NCBI GenBank assembly: GCA_020634755.1
Contig: JACKBC010000052.1
Span: 1-46,071 of the forward strand
DNA length: 46,071 bases
Source: Caldilineaceae bacterium
Lineage (GTDB): Bacteria > Chloroflexota > Anaerolineae > Caldilineales > Caldilineaceae
Direction of reading: 5' to 3'
Part shown: one piece after another, positions 35,224-43,416 of the stretch
Layout: the number at the start of each line of letters is the position of its first letter
Position numbering within the stretch: the first letter of the stretch is position 1
The notes under the pieces: generated by a model
The model's input: only the letters and a program-made list of their open reading frames with translations
Databases searched by the model: none
Told to the model about the DNA's origin: nothing
Program-made: the position numbers and the translations under genes

Positions 35224-35320
35224 ATGGTTGATAAACTCACGGCTTACGCAGCGCCAGCAGCTGGACGGGAGAAAATAGTATGGCGGATTTGGTCACCTTT
35301 ACTCCGGGCTGGCGTAAATC

Positions 35321-35402
35321 CTTAAGTTCAATGATGGCTCTGTGCTACGCACAACCGCCTACCTTAAGTTCAATGATGGCTCTGTGCTACGCACAACCGC
35401 CT
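35321..35402 (+). repeat. 42-bp tandem repeat with inverted partner at 35689-35719
   Basis: CTTAAGTTCAATGATGGCTC... at 35321-35362 is repeated from 35363 to 35402. The core TTCAATGATGGCTCTGTGC appears perfectly inverted at 35701-35719, preceded there by a related GTTGTGCGGC. The inverted pair encloses about 290 bases of AT-rich sequence and may be the ends of a decayed element. Confidence 0.75.
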
Positions 35403-35740
35403 TTGCAAGTCCTAAAGTTGATGAAATGAACGGAGTCTCTCTTCTCAAACGGTGTAATAATGGGCAAATGTGTAAACATGCGGGCAGGGGAGGCCTAACG
35501 CTATTTCATACTGAAATAAGACTTCTGTAATACGACATTTGTACTGCTATTGTACTGTTTATGACTGGTTGACTCAACCCCCCACCTAGTACGTGGTCGG
35601 ACTAGAAACGGACTATTTTTTAATTACGATTTACTTAAAATAACTAGTTGTGTCTCCATAACTAACTAGTACAGGACTTATATGATGGCAGTTGTGCGGC
35701 GCACAGAGCCATCATTGAACGAAGTAAGAGTTAACCGCCA

Positions 35741-35771
35741 AACCGGTCAGGTCTCCAAGAGCTGACCGGTT
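35741..35771. other. Perfect hairpin AACCGGTCAG / CTGACCGGTT
   Basis: It has ten-base perfect arms at 35741-35750 and 35762-35771 around an 11-base loop. It has no T-run on either strand, so a terminator role is not supported. It lies 58 bases beyond the clear terminator of the two-component operon. Confidence 0.55.
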
Positions 35772-35828
35772 TAAATCTACAAATATTATCGGATGCATGC
35801 TGATTACCTGGTATATGGAAAAACAAAA

Positions 35829-35858
35829 AAGCCCACACGCGCAAAAGAGTGTGGGCTT
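35829..35858 (-). terminator. Intrinsic terminator of the two-component operon
   Basis: AAGCCCACAC at 35829-35838 pairs with GTGTGGGCTT at 35849-35858. On the minus strand the stem is followed by TTTTTTGTTTTT. It lies 90 bases past the response-regulator stop codon and is the best intrinsic terminator in the window. Confidence 0.92.
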
Positions 35859-35947
35859 GGGCACATCTGGATAATGACAAGTGTTGCGTAAAGAAGCACA
35901 AATGATAGGACAAGCATTAAAAATCTTAAACGCCAATAGCGGGCGGT

Positions 35948-36586
35948 TTAAAGCAGCTTGTGCAGATAGTCCGCGGCATGCTTGCGGCTTTTGAGTTTCA
36001 GTTTCGAGAGGATATTGCTGACGTGATTCTTAACCGTATTTGTGGACACCGACAGGCGCCGGGCAATTTCGTGGTTGCTGGCGCCAGAAGCCAATTCGTG
36101 CAGCACTTCACGTTCCCGATTGGAAAGCACGAGCAGTCCGGCTGTTTGCGGGCGTTCCGATTTGGATTGGCGCGCAAATTCATCCAGCACGCGCGTGACC
36201 ATTTGCGGCATGAGCGCCGCTTCATCTTGCTGCACGCCGCGCAGGAACGATAGCAGCCTGGCGGTGGGTGTGTTCTTAAGCAGGTATCCTTTTGCGCCGC
36301 TGCGAATGGCTTCAAACAAACGTTCATCCTCTTCGTGGACTGTTAAGAAGATAATGTTGGTATTTGGCTCTTCGGCTAAAATGACGCGCGTGGCGTCCAG
36401 CCCTGTGCCATCGGGCAGGGTAAAATCCATCAGCACAATTTCTGGCTTATGGTGCTTGGTAAGCCGGATGGCTTCTGATACACTCCCGGCCTGCGCTGTG
36501 ACGGTGATATCGGGCTGGCCTTGCAAAAGACTGTTAATGCCTTCCCGAAAGAGAATGTGATCGTCGACGAGTAGAATATTAATCAT
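35948..36586 (-). CDS. NarL/FixJ family response regulator
   Basis: This 212-residue DNA-binding response regulator is the partner of the histidine kinase directly upstream. The receiver domain has the acidic pair Asp8-Asp9 (LLVDDH), phospho-acceptor Asp54 (VLMDFTLPDG) and Lys104 (YLLKN). A LuxR-type helix-turn-helix occupies about residues 148-212, with SNREREVLHELASGASNHEI and STNTVKNHVSNILSKL. The ATG at 36586 overlaps the kinase stop by eight bases (ATGATTAA), which indicates coupled translation. The frame is open 18 codons further upstream, but those codons lie inside the kinase gene and precede the receiver fold. The operon ends in the terminator at 35829-35858. Confidence 0.95.
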   Translation of the reverse strand: MINILLVDDHILFREGINSLLQGQPDITVTAQAGSVSEAIRLTKHHKPEIVLMDFTLPDGTGLDATRVILAEEPNTNIIFLTVHEEDERLFEAIRSGAKGYLLKNTPTARLLSFLRGVQQDEAALMPQMVTRVLDEFARQSKSERPQTAGLLVLSNREREVLHELASGASNHEIARRLSVSTNTVKNHVSNILSKLKLKSRKHAADYLHKLL

Positions 36587-38060
36587 GAGATAAGGGTAGC
36601 TGTATGGTAATGTTGGCGCCCGTGCCTGGCGCTGATTCAATCATCAGCACCGCGCCAATTTGGGTCGCGCGTTCTTGCATTATGTTTAGGCCAAAATGGC
36701 CGTTGTCCGCAGTTTCTTGGATAGTAAAGCCGCAACCGTTGTCTTGAATTGTCAACGTGAGCTGCGTATATAGCCAAGATAAAGTGATGTTGGTTACGGT
36801 GGCCTTGGCGTGTTTCGCGACATTGTTGAGCGCCTCACGGACTAGATACAGAAGCTGTTGCTGCACAATTGCCGGAATTGGGCGCTCTTTCCCATCATTG
36901 ACAAAGTGAATTTTAAAGCCATTTTGATGGCCCATTGTCATGGCCAAATCATATAGCACGACCGATAGCTGGCTGGCATTGGACGGCAGAAAGGTGGCCA
37001 GCACCTCGCGGATTTGCTCATAGGCCTCATTGGCCACATCGCGCATCTGCGCCAATTCTGGTCGCACTGTCTGAATGTTGCGCGTCTCATGGGGGTTGGC
37101 CAGGGCATCCAGCTTGAGATGGAGGAAACCAATACTTTGACCGAGCGAATCGTGCAAATCGCGCGCAATGCGCATGCGCTCTAGCGTGCGCGCCATTTCA
37201 GCCTCTTTGCGCTTGGTAATATCGCGCACGATCATCTGAACAGCGTACTTGCCTTGATAGGTAATGGGAATGGCAACCATTTCTACATCTACAAACGAAC
37301 CATCCAGCCGCACAAACTTATCTTCCACGGGGGGCATGCCCGCTTGGCTATCATGCATCTTTTTAAGATGTCGTTGAACGAGACCGCGATGGCTGGGATG
37401 GATAAATTCATAAAGAGATCTATACTTTAATTGATCGACATTTTGGGCGCCCAAAAGAGTTGTGCCGGCTGAATTGATATCAACCAGCTTTTCATTTTGC
37501 GTAATGAGAATGGTTTCAAACGACAGCTCGGTTAAATAACGGTATCGCTCCTCGCTTTGGCGCAGCGTATTTTCAACCTTGCGCCTTTCATCAATCTCCT
37601 GCCGCAACGTGTGTGTGCGCTCTAAAACACGTTTTTCTAATAGCTCATTTGCCTCTTTGATCTTCTCTTCGGCGTGCGCCCGGCGCGTGGCAATGGCAAA
37701 AACCAACGCAAGTATCAACGTCAGCATGGGGATTTCGATAATCTCTTCGAAATTGATTTCTTGTAGCCATACACTCACGATAATGACCAGGGTCGTGGTC
37801 GTGACCCAAAAAATGGCGCGTCGAATAAAAGGCCGTAACTGCCAGAAAAATGCGCCAAAAGTCAGAAAGACAAAAATCAGGTGAAAGCAGAAGATTTTAG
37901 CAGGTGTAATGATCAGAAAGGCAGCCGTCACAACCAACAGCCAATCAAGCAGCCAGAGTATTCGTTCGGTGTCTGGCAATCGAAGCATTGCGCCCATCCA
38001 ACCGGCAAAGTGCTGGAAAGAACGGCCAAGATTGCCCGACTTTGAATAGTTGGGGATCAC
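36579..38060 (-). CDS. NarX/DegS-type membrane sensor histidine kinase with PAS domain
   Basis: This sensor kinase of about 493 residues phosphorylates the response regulator encoded next to it. It has four likely N-terminal TM helices (ILWLLDWLLVVTAAFLII onward), a coiled coil (AEEKIKEANELLEKRVLE), a PAS domain with SEERYRYLTELSFETILI and the PAC segment VQMIVRDITKRKEAE. A HisKA_3 dimerisation domain follows with His303 in RIARDLHDSLGQS. The HATPase domain has an N box (LVREALNNVAKHA) and G boxes (DNGCGF, GHFGLNIMQERA). The start is uncertain: the frame begins with TTG at 38081, but GGAG eight bases before GTG at 38060 looks better. An element A copy lies just upstream. The signal sensed is unknown. 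Confidence 0.92.
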   Translation of the reverse strand: MIPNYSKSGNLGRSFQHFAGWMGAMLRLPDTERILWLLDWLLVVTAAFLIITPAKIFCFHLIFVFLTFGAFFWQLRPFIRRAIFWVTTTTLVIIVSVWLQEINFEEIIEIPMLTLILALVFAIATRRAHAEEKIKEANELLEKRVLERTHTLRQEIDERRKVENTLRQSEERYRYLTELSFETILITQNEKLVDINSAGTTLLGAQNVDQLKYRSLYEFIHPSHRGLVQRHLKKMHDSQAGMPPVEDKFVRLDGSFVDVEMVAIPITYQGKYAVQMIVRDITKRKEAEMARTLERMRIARDLHDSLGQSIGFLHLKLDALANPHETRNIQTVRPELAQMRDVANEAYEQIREVLATFLPSNASQLSVVLYDLAMTMGHQNGFKIHFVNDGKERPIPAIVQQQLLYLVREALNNVAKHAKATVTNITLSWLYTQLTLTIQDNGCGFTIQETADNGHFGLNIMQERATQIGAVLMIESAPGTGANITIQLPLSHD

Positions 38061-38419
38061 GACAATTTCTCCGTGGGCCAATCATACTAATAACTCAGGT
38101 TACGCAGCGACAGCCAGTCTGCCCGAGAGAAACAGGAACGTCGGCGAGCCGACTTTCCGCCAGGCTTGCGTAACATAAGCGAATAAGTTGAAGCGAGAAC
38201 CGAACGAGGCGATTCGGGAATTGATTTCAATGCAAAGCAATAACGACAACGTGTCCCATATATTGAGGGGGGCTATTTTCTCTAATGAATGCAGGAAGCG
38301 AGTATTGTAAGGTAAAAGTTATTGTAGCATATTCAAATTGCTATAAATGTGACGAATTGTTACAATTTACTGTCATTAACGTTAGTATACCGCAATGTTA
38401 GTAAACCACAACGATTTGC
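38061..38419. other. 359-base gap with an element A copy and repeat debris
   Basis: Besides the element A copy at 38099-38174, this gap has an AT-rich stretch at 38270-38380. At 38384-38415 two fragments (AGTATACCGCAATG, AGTAAACCACAACG) resemble the end of the 84-bp repeat. The kinase promoter should lie here. No gene is visible. Confidence 0.5.
38099..38174 (+). repeat. Element A, empty 76-bp copy
   Basis: It begins GTTACGCAGCGACAGCC and ends CCAGGCTTGCGTAAC, matching the outer parts of 12254-12413 without the 86-bp insert. The inner hairpin GTCGGCGAGCCGAC is conserved. It is located 38 bases upstream of the chosen kinase start. Confidence 0.88.
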
Positions 38420-39655
38420 CTAGACCGCCATTCTCTCCACCGCCGCCATGACCTCCTTGAGCACCGGCTTGGTTTTGAAATAGAGAACCTCAGCTGGAAT
38501 ATCGGTTAACTTTTCTTTGGTTAAATTGACCCCTTCATAGACCAGCAGAATTAGGTCTTTGCGTTTGGCCGCCCGCACCTTCTTAATCTTGCGCTCCAGA
38601 TATTCAGGATGCCAAAAGCCCACAATTTCGAGCAGCGCGCGTCGTCCATCCTTTTTATGTGTAAAGGCAAAATCGGGAATCATCACCGTGTCGTCTACCA
38701 AAATTACCTCATCTTCACGCGTCAACAGCCACTGACCGCGCTTGTGGCCAAACTTTGCGGCAAACTCGGCGGCAAAATCGGCCTCCATGCGGCTGTCAAA
38801 TTCGCCGCTGCGCTTAAAGTGGCTGGTCAGTGGCGCCGTGTGATTGAGATGATATGTGAGCGGCTGGCGGTGGGGCGGTGGGCGCACGGAAGCCCACATA
38901 CGCCAATGCTGGCATAGAAAGAGCGCCGGCAGAAAAGCCGCCAATTGACGCCCATAACGCGTCGTGGCTTTAACAAAAGGCGAAATTGGTCCGTCTAACG
39001 TTACGCTGTAACCGCGTTTGCCGTTGATTTCATCTGGCAGTGGCGTGGCCCAAAACATGAGCTTAAAGAGCTTAACATATTTCCAGAAATCTTTATACCC
39101 ATCATAAAGATGAACCTGCATCTGGTCCGACCAATACAGGGCCGCGCGCGAAAGCTCTAGGTTATAGCGGGCAATCAAATCGGCGGGCGCCCACGGGGGA
39201 CCAGCATCAGTCAATCGATAGGCGGTGGGACGATCTGCATAGAGCGCCTCTTCAAGCGCCGCGTGATTCATGCCCAGGGCGGCCGCGGTTTGCGCCACAA
39301 TTTCCGCGCGCGAATGGGGATGCAGCAGGTCGCGCTGGGCAAAGGCTGGGCCGTGCGCAAAAAGACGCTCGCGCACTTCCGCTGGCGCCACGCGCGTTTC
39401 CACCGCTTCAAACGTGGCGGCATCGTTTAACACTTTGGCCAGCCCGCGCACAATCGTATAGTCGATGCGTTCACCCTCATATTGCTCCAGCGCCTGCCGC
39501 CACGCCCCCTGGGATTCATGCAGATGGGCCTGGAATAGCGCGATGAGCTCAGCGGCGGTCTGTTGCCAATAGGGGTCAGCCGTGTTGAGCGTGCGTACAT
39601 AGAGCTGGCCGCCGCGATGATAGAGCCGCGGACGCACCAGATCACCGGTCAGCAT
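38420..39655 (-). CDS. Bax1-like nuclease (DUF790), partner of XPB helicase
   Basis: This 411-residue protein matches the DUF790 family, whose archaeal member Bax1 binds XPB and cuts DNA at bubble or fork structures. The ATG at 39655 starts the typical MLTGDLVRPRLYHRGG. It overlaps the end of the helicase gene by 14 bases and has GAGG upstream. The frame is open 20 codons further, but those codons lie inside the helicase gene. The C-terminal part looks like a PD-(D/E)xK nuclease: MIPDFAFTHKKDGRRALLEI, then VGFWHPEYLERKIKKVR. Together with the helicase this suggests a nucleotide-excision-like repair module. Family assignment is confident; activity is inferred from family knowledge. Confidence 0.87.
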   Translation of the reverse strand: MLTGDLVRPRLYHRGGQLYVRTLNTADPYWQQTAAELIALFQAHLHESQGAWRQALEQYEGERIDYTIVRGLAKVLNDAATFEAVETRVAPAEVRERLFAHGPAFAQRDLLHPHSRAEIVAQTAAALGMNHAALEEALYADRPTAYRLTDAGPPWAPADLIARYNLELSRAALYWSDQMQVHLYDGYKDFWKYVKLFKLMFWATPLPDEINGKRGYSVTLDGPISPFVKATTRYGRQLAAFLPALFLCQHWRMWASVRPPPHRQPLTYHLNHTAPLTSHFKRSGEFDSRMEADFAAEFAAKFGHKRGQWLLTREDEVILVDDTVMIPDFAFTHKKDGRRALLEIVGFWHPEYLERKIKKVRAAKRKDLILLVYEGVNLTKEKLTDIPAEVLYFKTKPVLKEVMAAVERMAV

Positions 39656-41201
39656 GCTGCGCCTCGCGCTGGCGGTTTTGGGGATGACGTCCCCGCCGTT
39701 GCGCTCTTCCCTCATCCACCGTAGCGCGCACGATCACTTCAAAAAGTACGGCCTGGCGGTTGCCCATTTTGCGCAGCACGCGGCCCAAACGCTGTATGTA
39801 TTCACGGGCGCCGGCACTGCCGCCCAGCACAATGGCCACTTTGGCTTCCGGCACATCTACGCCTTCATTGAGCACTTTGGAAGTGACAAGAGCCGCATAC
39901 TCGCCCGCCTGAAAACGGTCTAGAATGGCTTTGCGCTCGGCGGCTTTGGTCTCATGCGTCAGCGCCGGAATGAGATGTCGTTGCGCAACCTGATAGACTA
40001 CATCGTTGCTTTCGGTAAAAATGAGCACCTGTTCATGCATATGCTCGCGCAGCAGGTTGTCCAGCGTCTGTAGTTTGGCTGTGGCTTGCGCCAACAGGCG
40101 CTGAATGCGCTGCCGCGCCAGCACGGCTCGCCGCGCCTCTGGGTCCAGCGCCCCCAGCCGCATCAGCTCGAGATACCAATTGGGGCCATGCGTGCGAGGC
40201 AATTGGTGCGTGCGAAAGTAGTGGGCGTAAATGGCGTAGTCGGCATCATACTGCGCGCGCTCGGCCTCTGTTAATTCGACGCGCACGCGCTCGGTGCGAT
40301 ATTCGGCCAGCCGCGTGCCCACCAGCTCCTCAATGCGCTTTTCATACACAATGGGGCCAATGAGATCGGCCACGCGCCAGCGGCCATCCATCTGTTCATG
40401 GGCTTCGGGATAGGTGGCCGTCAAACCCAGACGAAAGGGCGCTGGCGACATCAGCGCCGTCTCGCCCCAAGAAGGCGCCGGCAAATGATGGACCTCGTCG
40501 TAGATCATCAGCTTGAAGCGATTGCCATAATCGGCCATGAGATCACCGGCTGAATGATAGGTGGTCACCGTAATGGGTTCGATCTGCTTTTCGCCCCCAT
40601 AATAGACGCCAATGGTCATGGCGTCATCTCCCGTCGCACCTGGTGAGCAAAAGGCGTTGACCAGCCGCGCATACCACTGGTGTAGCAGATCGATAGTCGG
40701 CGCCACCACCACGGCTGATGCTCCCACGCGCTTGATAGCCTGAATGGCCACAAAGGTCTTGCCCGATCCCGTGGGCAGGACAATGCTCCCCAAACGACCC
40801 ATCTTGTCCCAAGCGCGCAACGCCTCCAGCTGAAAATCGTGGGGCTGACGTCCATCGTGCAGCGAGAGGGTGAGTCGCCGCCAGCGCTGAGCCGAATTGC
40901 GGATGCGATTTTCGCGTAGCCAGGGCAAAAGTGCTGGCAGATGAAAGGCCTCGCAGCGCCAACGCGCCTTGATCCACTGAAAAGCCGGATGTACAGCGTG
41001 TTGCTGACCAACGCCGTCAAGCACCAGCGTGCCGCCTTGAAAGTAGAGCGAAGCGGAAGCCGGGATGGGGAATGAATTTGGGTCGGGTGGTTTGGTTGTG
41101 TCGGGCGGGCGCACAGCCGTCAAGGCCGAGGCAAATTGCACCTCTGCGTCTTCACATTCGGCAGACTGGGCGGACGAGGAAGGTAGCAGGGAAGAAGCCA
41201 T
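39642..41201 (-). CDS. XPB/Ssl2-like superfamily 2 DNA helicase
   Basis: This 519-residue helicase opens DNA in repair. The N-terminal 100 residues hold a short variable region and a damage-recognition-like part. Helicase domain 1 has DFQLEALRAW, Walker A LPTGSGKT (142-149), VVVAPTIDLLHQW and the DEVHH box (235-239), then RLGLTATYP. Domain 2 has VLIFTESNDVVYQV, LVTSKVLNEGVDVPEA and motif VI QRLGRVLRK. The start at 41201 (MASSLLPSSS) is chosen because the preceding 62 codons cross a repeat-rich region with GACTTACGCA motifs. No strong ribosome binding site is seen, so the start is moderately certain. The nuclease gene overlaps its 3' end by 14 bases. XPB in bacteria is patchy and is often found with this nuclease. 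Confidence 0.9.
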   Translation of the reverse strand: MASSLLPSSSAQSAECEDAEVQFASALTAVRPPDTTKPPDPNSFPIPASASLYFQGGTLVLDGVGQQHAVHPAFQWIKARWRCEAFHLPALLPWLRENRIRNSAQRWRRLTLSLHDGRQPHDFQLEALRAWDKMGRLGSIVLPTGSGKTFVAIQAIKRVGASAVVVAPTIDLLHQWYARLVNAFCSPGATGDDAMTIGVYYGGEKQIEPITVTTYHSAGDLMADYGNRFKLMIYDEVHHLPAPSWGETALMSPAPFRLGLTATYPEAHEQMDGRWRVADLIGPIVYEKRIEELVGTRLAEYRTERVRVELTEAERAQYDADYAIYAHYFRTHQLPRTHGPNWYLELMRLGALDPEARRAVLARQRIQRLLAQATAKLQTLDNLLREHMHEQVLIFTESNDVVYQVAQRHLIPALTHETKAAERKAILDRFQAGEYAALVTSKVLNEGVDVPEAKVAIVLGGSAGAREYIQRLGRVLRKMGNRQAVLFEVIVRATVDEGRAQRRGRHPQNRQREAQHADR

Positions 41202-41751
41202 AATGAGTCCAAAATCACACGACTTACGCAGCGCCAGTGAATTGCCAGGCCAAACATACATTGCTTGACCAACAATTTTAGGACTTACGCAAGCCCAAAT
41301 CATGCGAACGGAGCAGCAAAAGAGAGAGCTTAATTGGTCAAGAGTAATGCTGAAATCGTCAACACCCTTGCCGTTTTCTGAAAACAATATAGCATTTACT
41401 AGATGACATTATAGCGCGTATATCCACTCGGTCAAAAACAAGGGGTGGGGCCTCCCCCTGTTTTTGCGCTCAAGCGCAAAAGCTGTCCCTCTCCACACGT
41501 GGAGAGGGACGCGGCGCACTCGTAGAGTGCAATGCAGGGAGAGGCGGCGCGGCGTGCGGCATTGCTCTAATTGCGGGGCGCACCAACACAAGTGAGGAGT
41601 GCCAAATGAGTCATGTATGCAAAATTGTCCGTTGCTATTACGAAGTTTGCCTGAGCTTTAGAATAATTTCTGTTTGCCAATTCGCATGGGAAGTCGTAAG
41701 CTAATATAACCACAAGTTTGCCAGCTCTAAAGGAGAAAGGAACCAAGAAGG
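41202..41751. other. 550-base divergent gap with repeat ends and a hairpin cluster
   Basis: Two copies of the repeat-end motif GACTTACGCA occur at about 41221 and 41282. Three hairpins follow in a row: an imperfect one at 41434-41465 (AAAAACA...TGTTTTT), TTTTGCGC-TCAA-GCGCAAAA at 41462-41481, and GTCCCTCTCCA-CACG-TGGAGAGGGAC at 41485-41510. Promoters for the helicase and the dehydrogenase should be here, but I cannot pick them. No gene is supported. Confidence 0.6.
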
Positions 41752-42927
41752 ATGAACATCGACAAGCAGTATCCTTGTGTGGCCTATATGGAAACCGCCG
41801 CCAAGCAACGTATCCCCGATTTTGTGCGCGATTATCTTTACCACGGCATTAGCCGCGGCGTTTCGGTGCGCAAGAATGTGGAAGGGCTTGACAGTGTGAT
41901 GCTGATGCCCCACTATCTACACGATGCAGATAAGCCCAATCTGCGCTGTAATTTTTTGGGGCGCAATTACAACGCGCCCTTTGGCGTGGCGCCCATGGGG
42001 CTCGCCGGCTTGATCTGGCCCAATATGGAGCGTATTCTGGCCGCAGCGGCCAAAGCGCACAACATCCCCTACACGTTGAGCACCGTGGCCACCGTCAGCC
42101 TTGAAGAAATTCGCCAGATCGCTGGCGAAAATGCCTGGTTTCAACTCTACACGCCGCAGGAGCCAGATGTGCGCAAGGATCTGTTGCGTCGGTGTCACGA
42201 GGCCGGCTATGATGTGGTGATGGTCACGGTTGATGTGCCGTTTAAAACGCGGCGCGATCACGATATCCGCAATGGCCTTTCTGTGCCGCCCCGCTTTGAC
42301 CTGAAAACGCTGTGGCAGATGGTCACCCATCCTCACTGGTCGTTGCGCATGTTGGGGACCGGCATTCCGCAATTTGTGAATCTCAAGCCCTACCACGAGG
42401 CGGGGCAGTCGCGCAATGTGGGCCGCTCGATTCGTGAATCGACCAAGTTTATTGAAGAGCGCGTGGGGCTGCACATTACGCCACAGATATTTGCCGAGCT
42501 GCGTGAGCTTTGGCCGGGCAAGTTGCTCGTTAAAGGCGTGCTTGATCCGGCGGAAGCCAAGGCGTACATGAACCTGGGGGCAGACGGCCTCATTGTCTCC
42601 AACCACGGGGGGCGCCAGCTCGACGCCGCGCCGACTGCGGTCGATGTGTTGCCTGCCATCCGCGCCACCGTTGGGCCGACTGTACCCATCATTGCTGATG
42701 GCGGCATCCGTTCCGGGCTGGATATTGCGCGCATGCTGGCATTAGGAGCCGACTTTGTGATCATGGGGCGTCCCTTTGCCTTTGCCACGGCCGCGCTGGA
42801 TCAACAGGGCGGCGAGCACGTGATGAATATTCTCAAGGCCGAGTTGCAAGCCACCATGGGACAGTTGGGCTGCGCCACGCTGGCCGAGCTGCCTGCTTGT
42901 TTGCACAATCAATGTCTGCAAAATTGA
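41752..42927 (+). CDS. FMN-dependent alpha-hydroxy-acid dehydrogenase/oxidase (lactate or glycolate type)
   Basis: This 391-residue TIM-barrel flavoenzyme oxidises an L-2-hydroxy acid such as lactate, glycolate or mandelate to the 2-oxo acid. Family motifs are APFGVAPMGLAGLIWP (FMN phosphate side), WFQLYTPQ with the active-site Tyr near 137, VTVDVPFKTRRDHD, the FMN lysine in LLVKGVLDP, the catalytic SNHGGRQLD (His near 285, Arg near 288), and IIADGGIRSGLDIARMLALG. AAAGGAG and AAGG stretches precede the ATG. It has no signal peptide, so it is cytoplasmic or membrane-associated. No lactate transporter or cytochrome gene is next to it. The substrate and the electron acceptor (quinone or oxygen) cannot be read from sequence alone. 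Confidence 0.92.
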   Translation: MNIDKQYPCVAYMETAAKQRIPDFVRDYLYHGISRGVSVRKNVEGLDSVMLMPHYLHDADKPNLRCNFLGRNYNAPFGVAPMGLAGLIWPNMERILAAAAKAHNIPYTLSTVATVSLEEIRQIAGENAWFQLYTPQEPDVRKDLLRRCHEAGYDVVMVTVDVPFKTRRDHDIRNGLSVPPRFDLKTLWQMVTHPHWSLRMLGTGIPQFVNLKPYHEAGQSRNVGRSIRESTKFIEERVGLHITPQIFAELRELWPGKLLVKGVLDPAEAKAYMNLGADGLIVSNHGGRQLDAAPTAVDVLPAIRATVGPTVPIIADGGIRSGLDIARMLALGADFVIMGRPFAFATAALDQQGGEHVMNILKAELQATMGQLGCATLAELPACLHNQCLQN

Positions 42928-43416
42928 CGAAGCCAACTTATGCAGCGTTCGTGTGGTTGCCAGGCACATTTTATTTTACCGCCAGGCGTGCAAGGAACCG
43001 CAAAGATTAAATTCGTCAGTCAATCAGACGCGTCCTGATTGACTGACGAATTTAATTTACCGCGAAGATATGCAGAGTTCGGCGCTGCGTATCCATCATA
43101 CCAAAGCGCCAAGAAACGCGCAGAATCTACCCGGGTGCCCTTTGCGCATCTGCGCGCCCTTGGCGGTGGCAAGATTAAATCTGTCAGTCTATCAGCAGAC
43201 GCGTCTATCGATTGCGCGCCTCTTTCTACGCAATCTCTATGCATACAGAACGATTGGCCGTCGTCTAAATCGCGCTTAAAAAGGGACAAGTGGCAACCGT
43301 CTAATAATAGAAATCTCCGTGGTTGCGCAAATGCCGTGCGTACATTTCTTTTATAGATTCGATGATATTCTCCCTGTATGAATCTGATTTAGGAACTCGT
43401 GCGGAGGAGAAAATTC
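42928..43416. other. 489-base gap with a large palindrome and repeat fragments
   Basis: No gene is supported. It holds the 22-bp palindrome at 43006-43056 and a degenerate partial copy of the same sequence at about 43172-43212 (AAGATTAAATCTGTCAGTCT, then CAGACGCGTCTATCG). ACCGC-type fragments are scattered between. Short open frames on both strands cross these repeats and are not credible. Confidence 0.55.
43006..43056. repeat. Perfect 22-bp inverted repeat
   Basis: ATTAAATTCGTCAGTCAATC... at 43006-43027 is the exact reverse complement of 43035-43056, with a seven-base loop ACGCGTC. A degraded relative lies at 43172-43212. It sits between the dehydrogenase and the mechanosensitive channel, both on the plus strand. 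It could end the first transcript, but no T-run follows. Confidence 0.85.

Larger units (their letters stand above)
34810..35947. other. 1138-base repeat-rich intergenic region
   Basis: No credible gene is seen. From left to right it holds the probable promoter region of the giant surface gene, two sets of short tandem repeats (34939-35055), a TIR-bounded element (35062-35223), a 42-bp tandem repeat with a distant inverted copy, an AT-rich stretch at 35500-35660 with repeated ACTAGT, a hairpin at 35741-35771 and the terminator of the two-component operon. Confidence 0.6.

Noticed and set aside
43020..43356. Short open frames on both strands after the dehydrogenase gene
   Set aside because: They cross the 22-bp palindrome and repeat fragments, have no ribosome binding site and no recognisable protein features.
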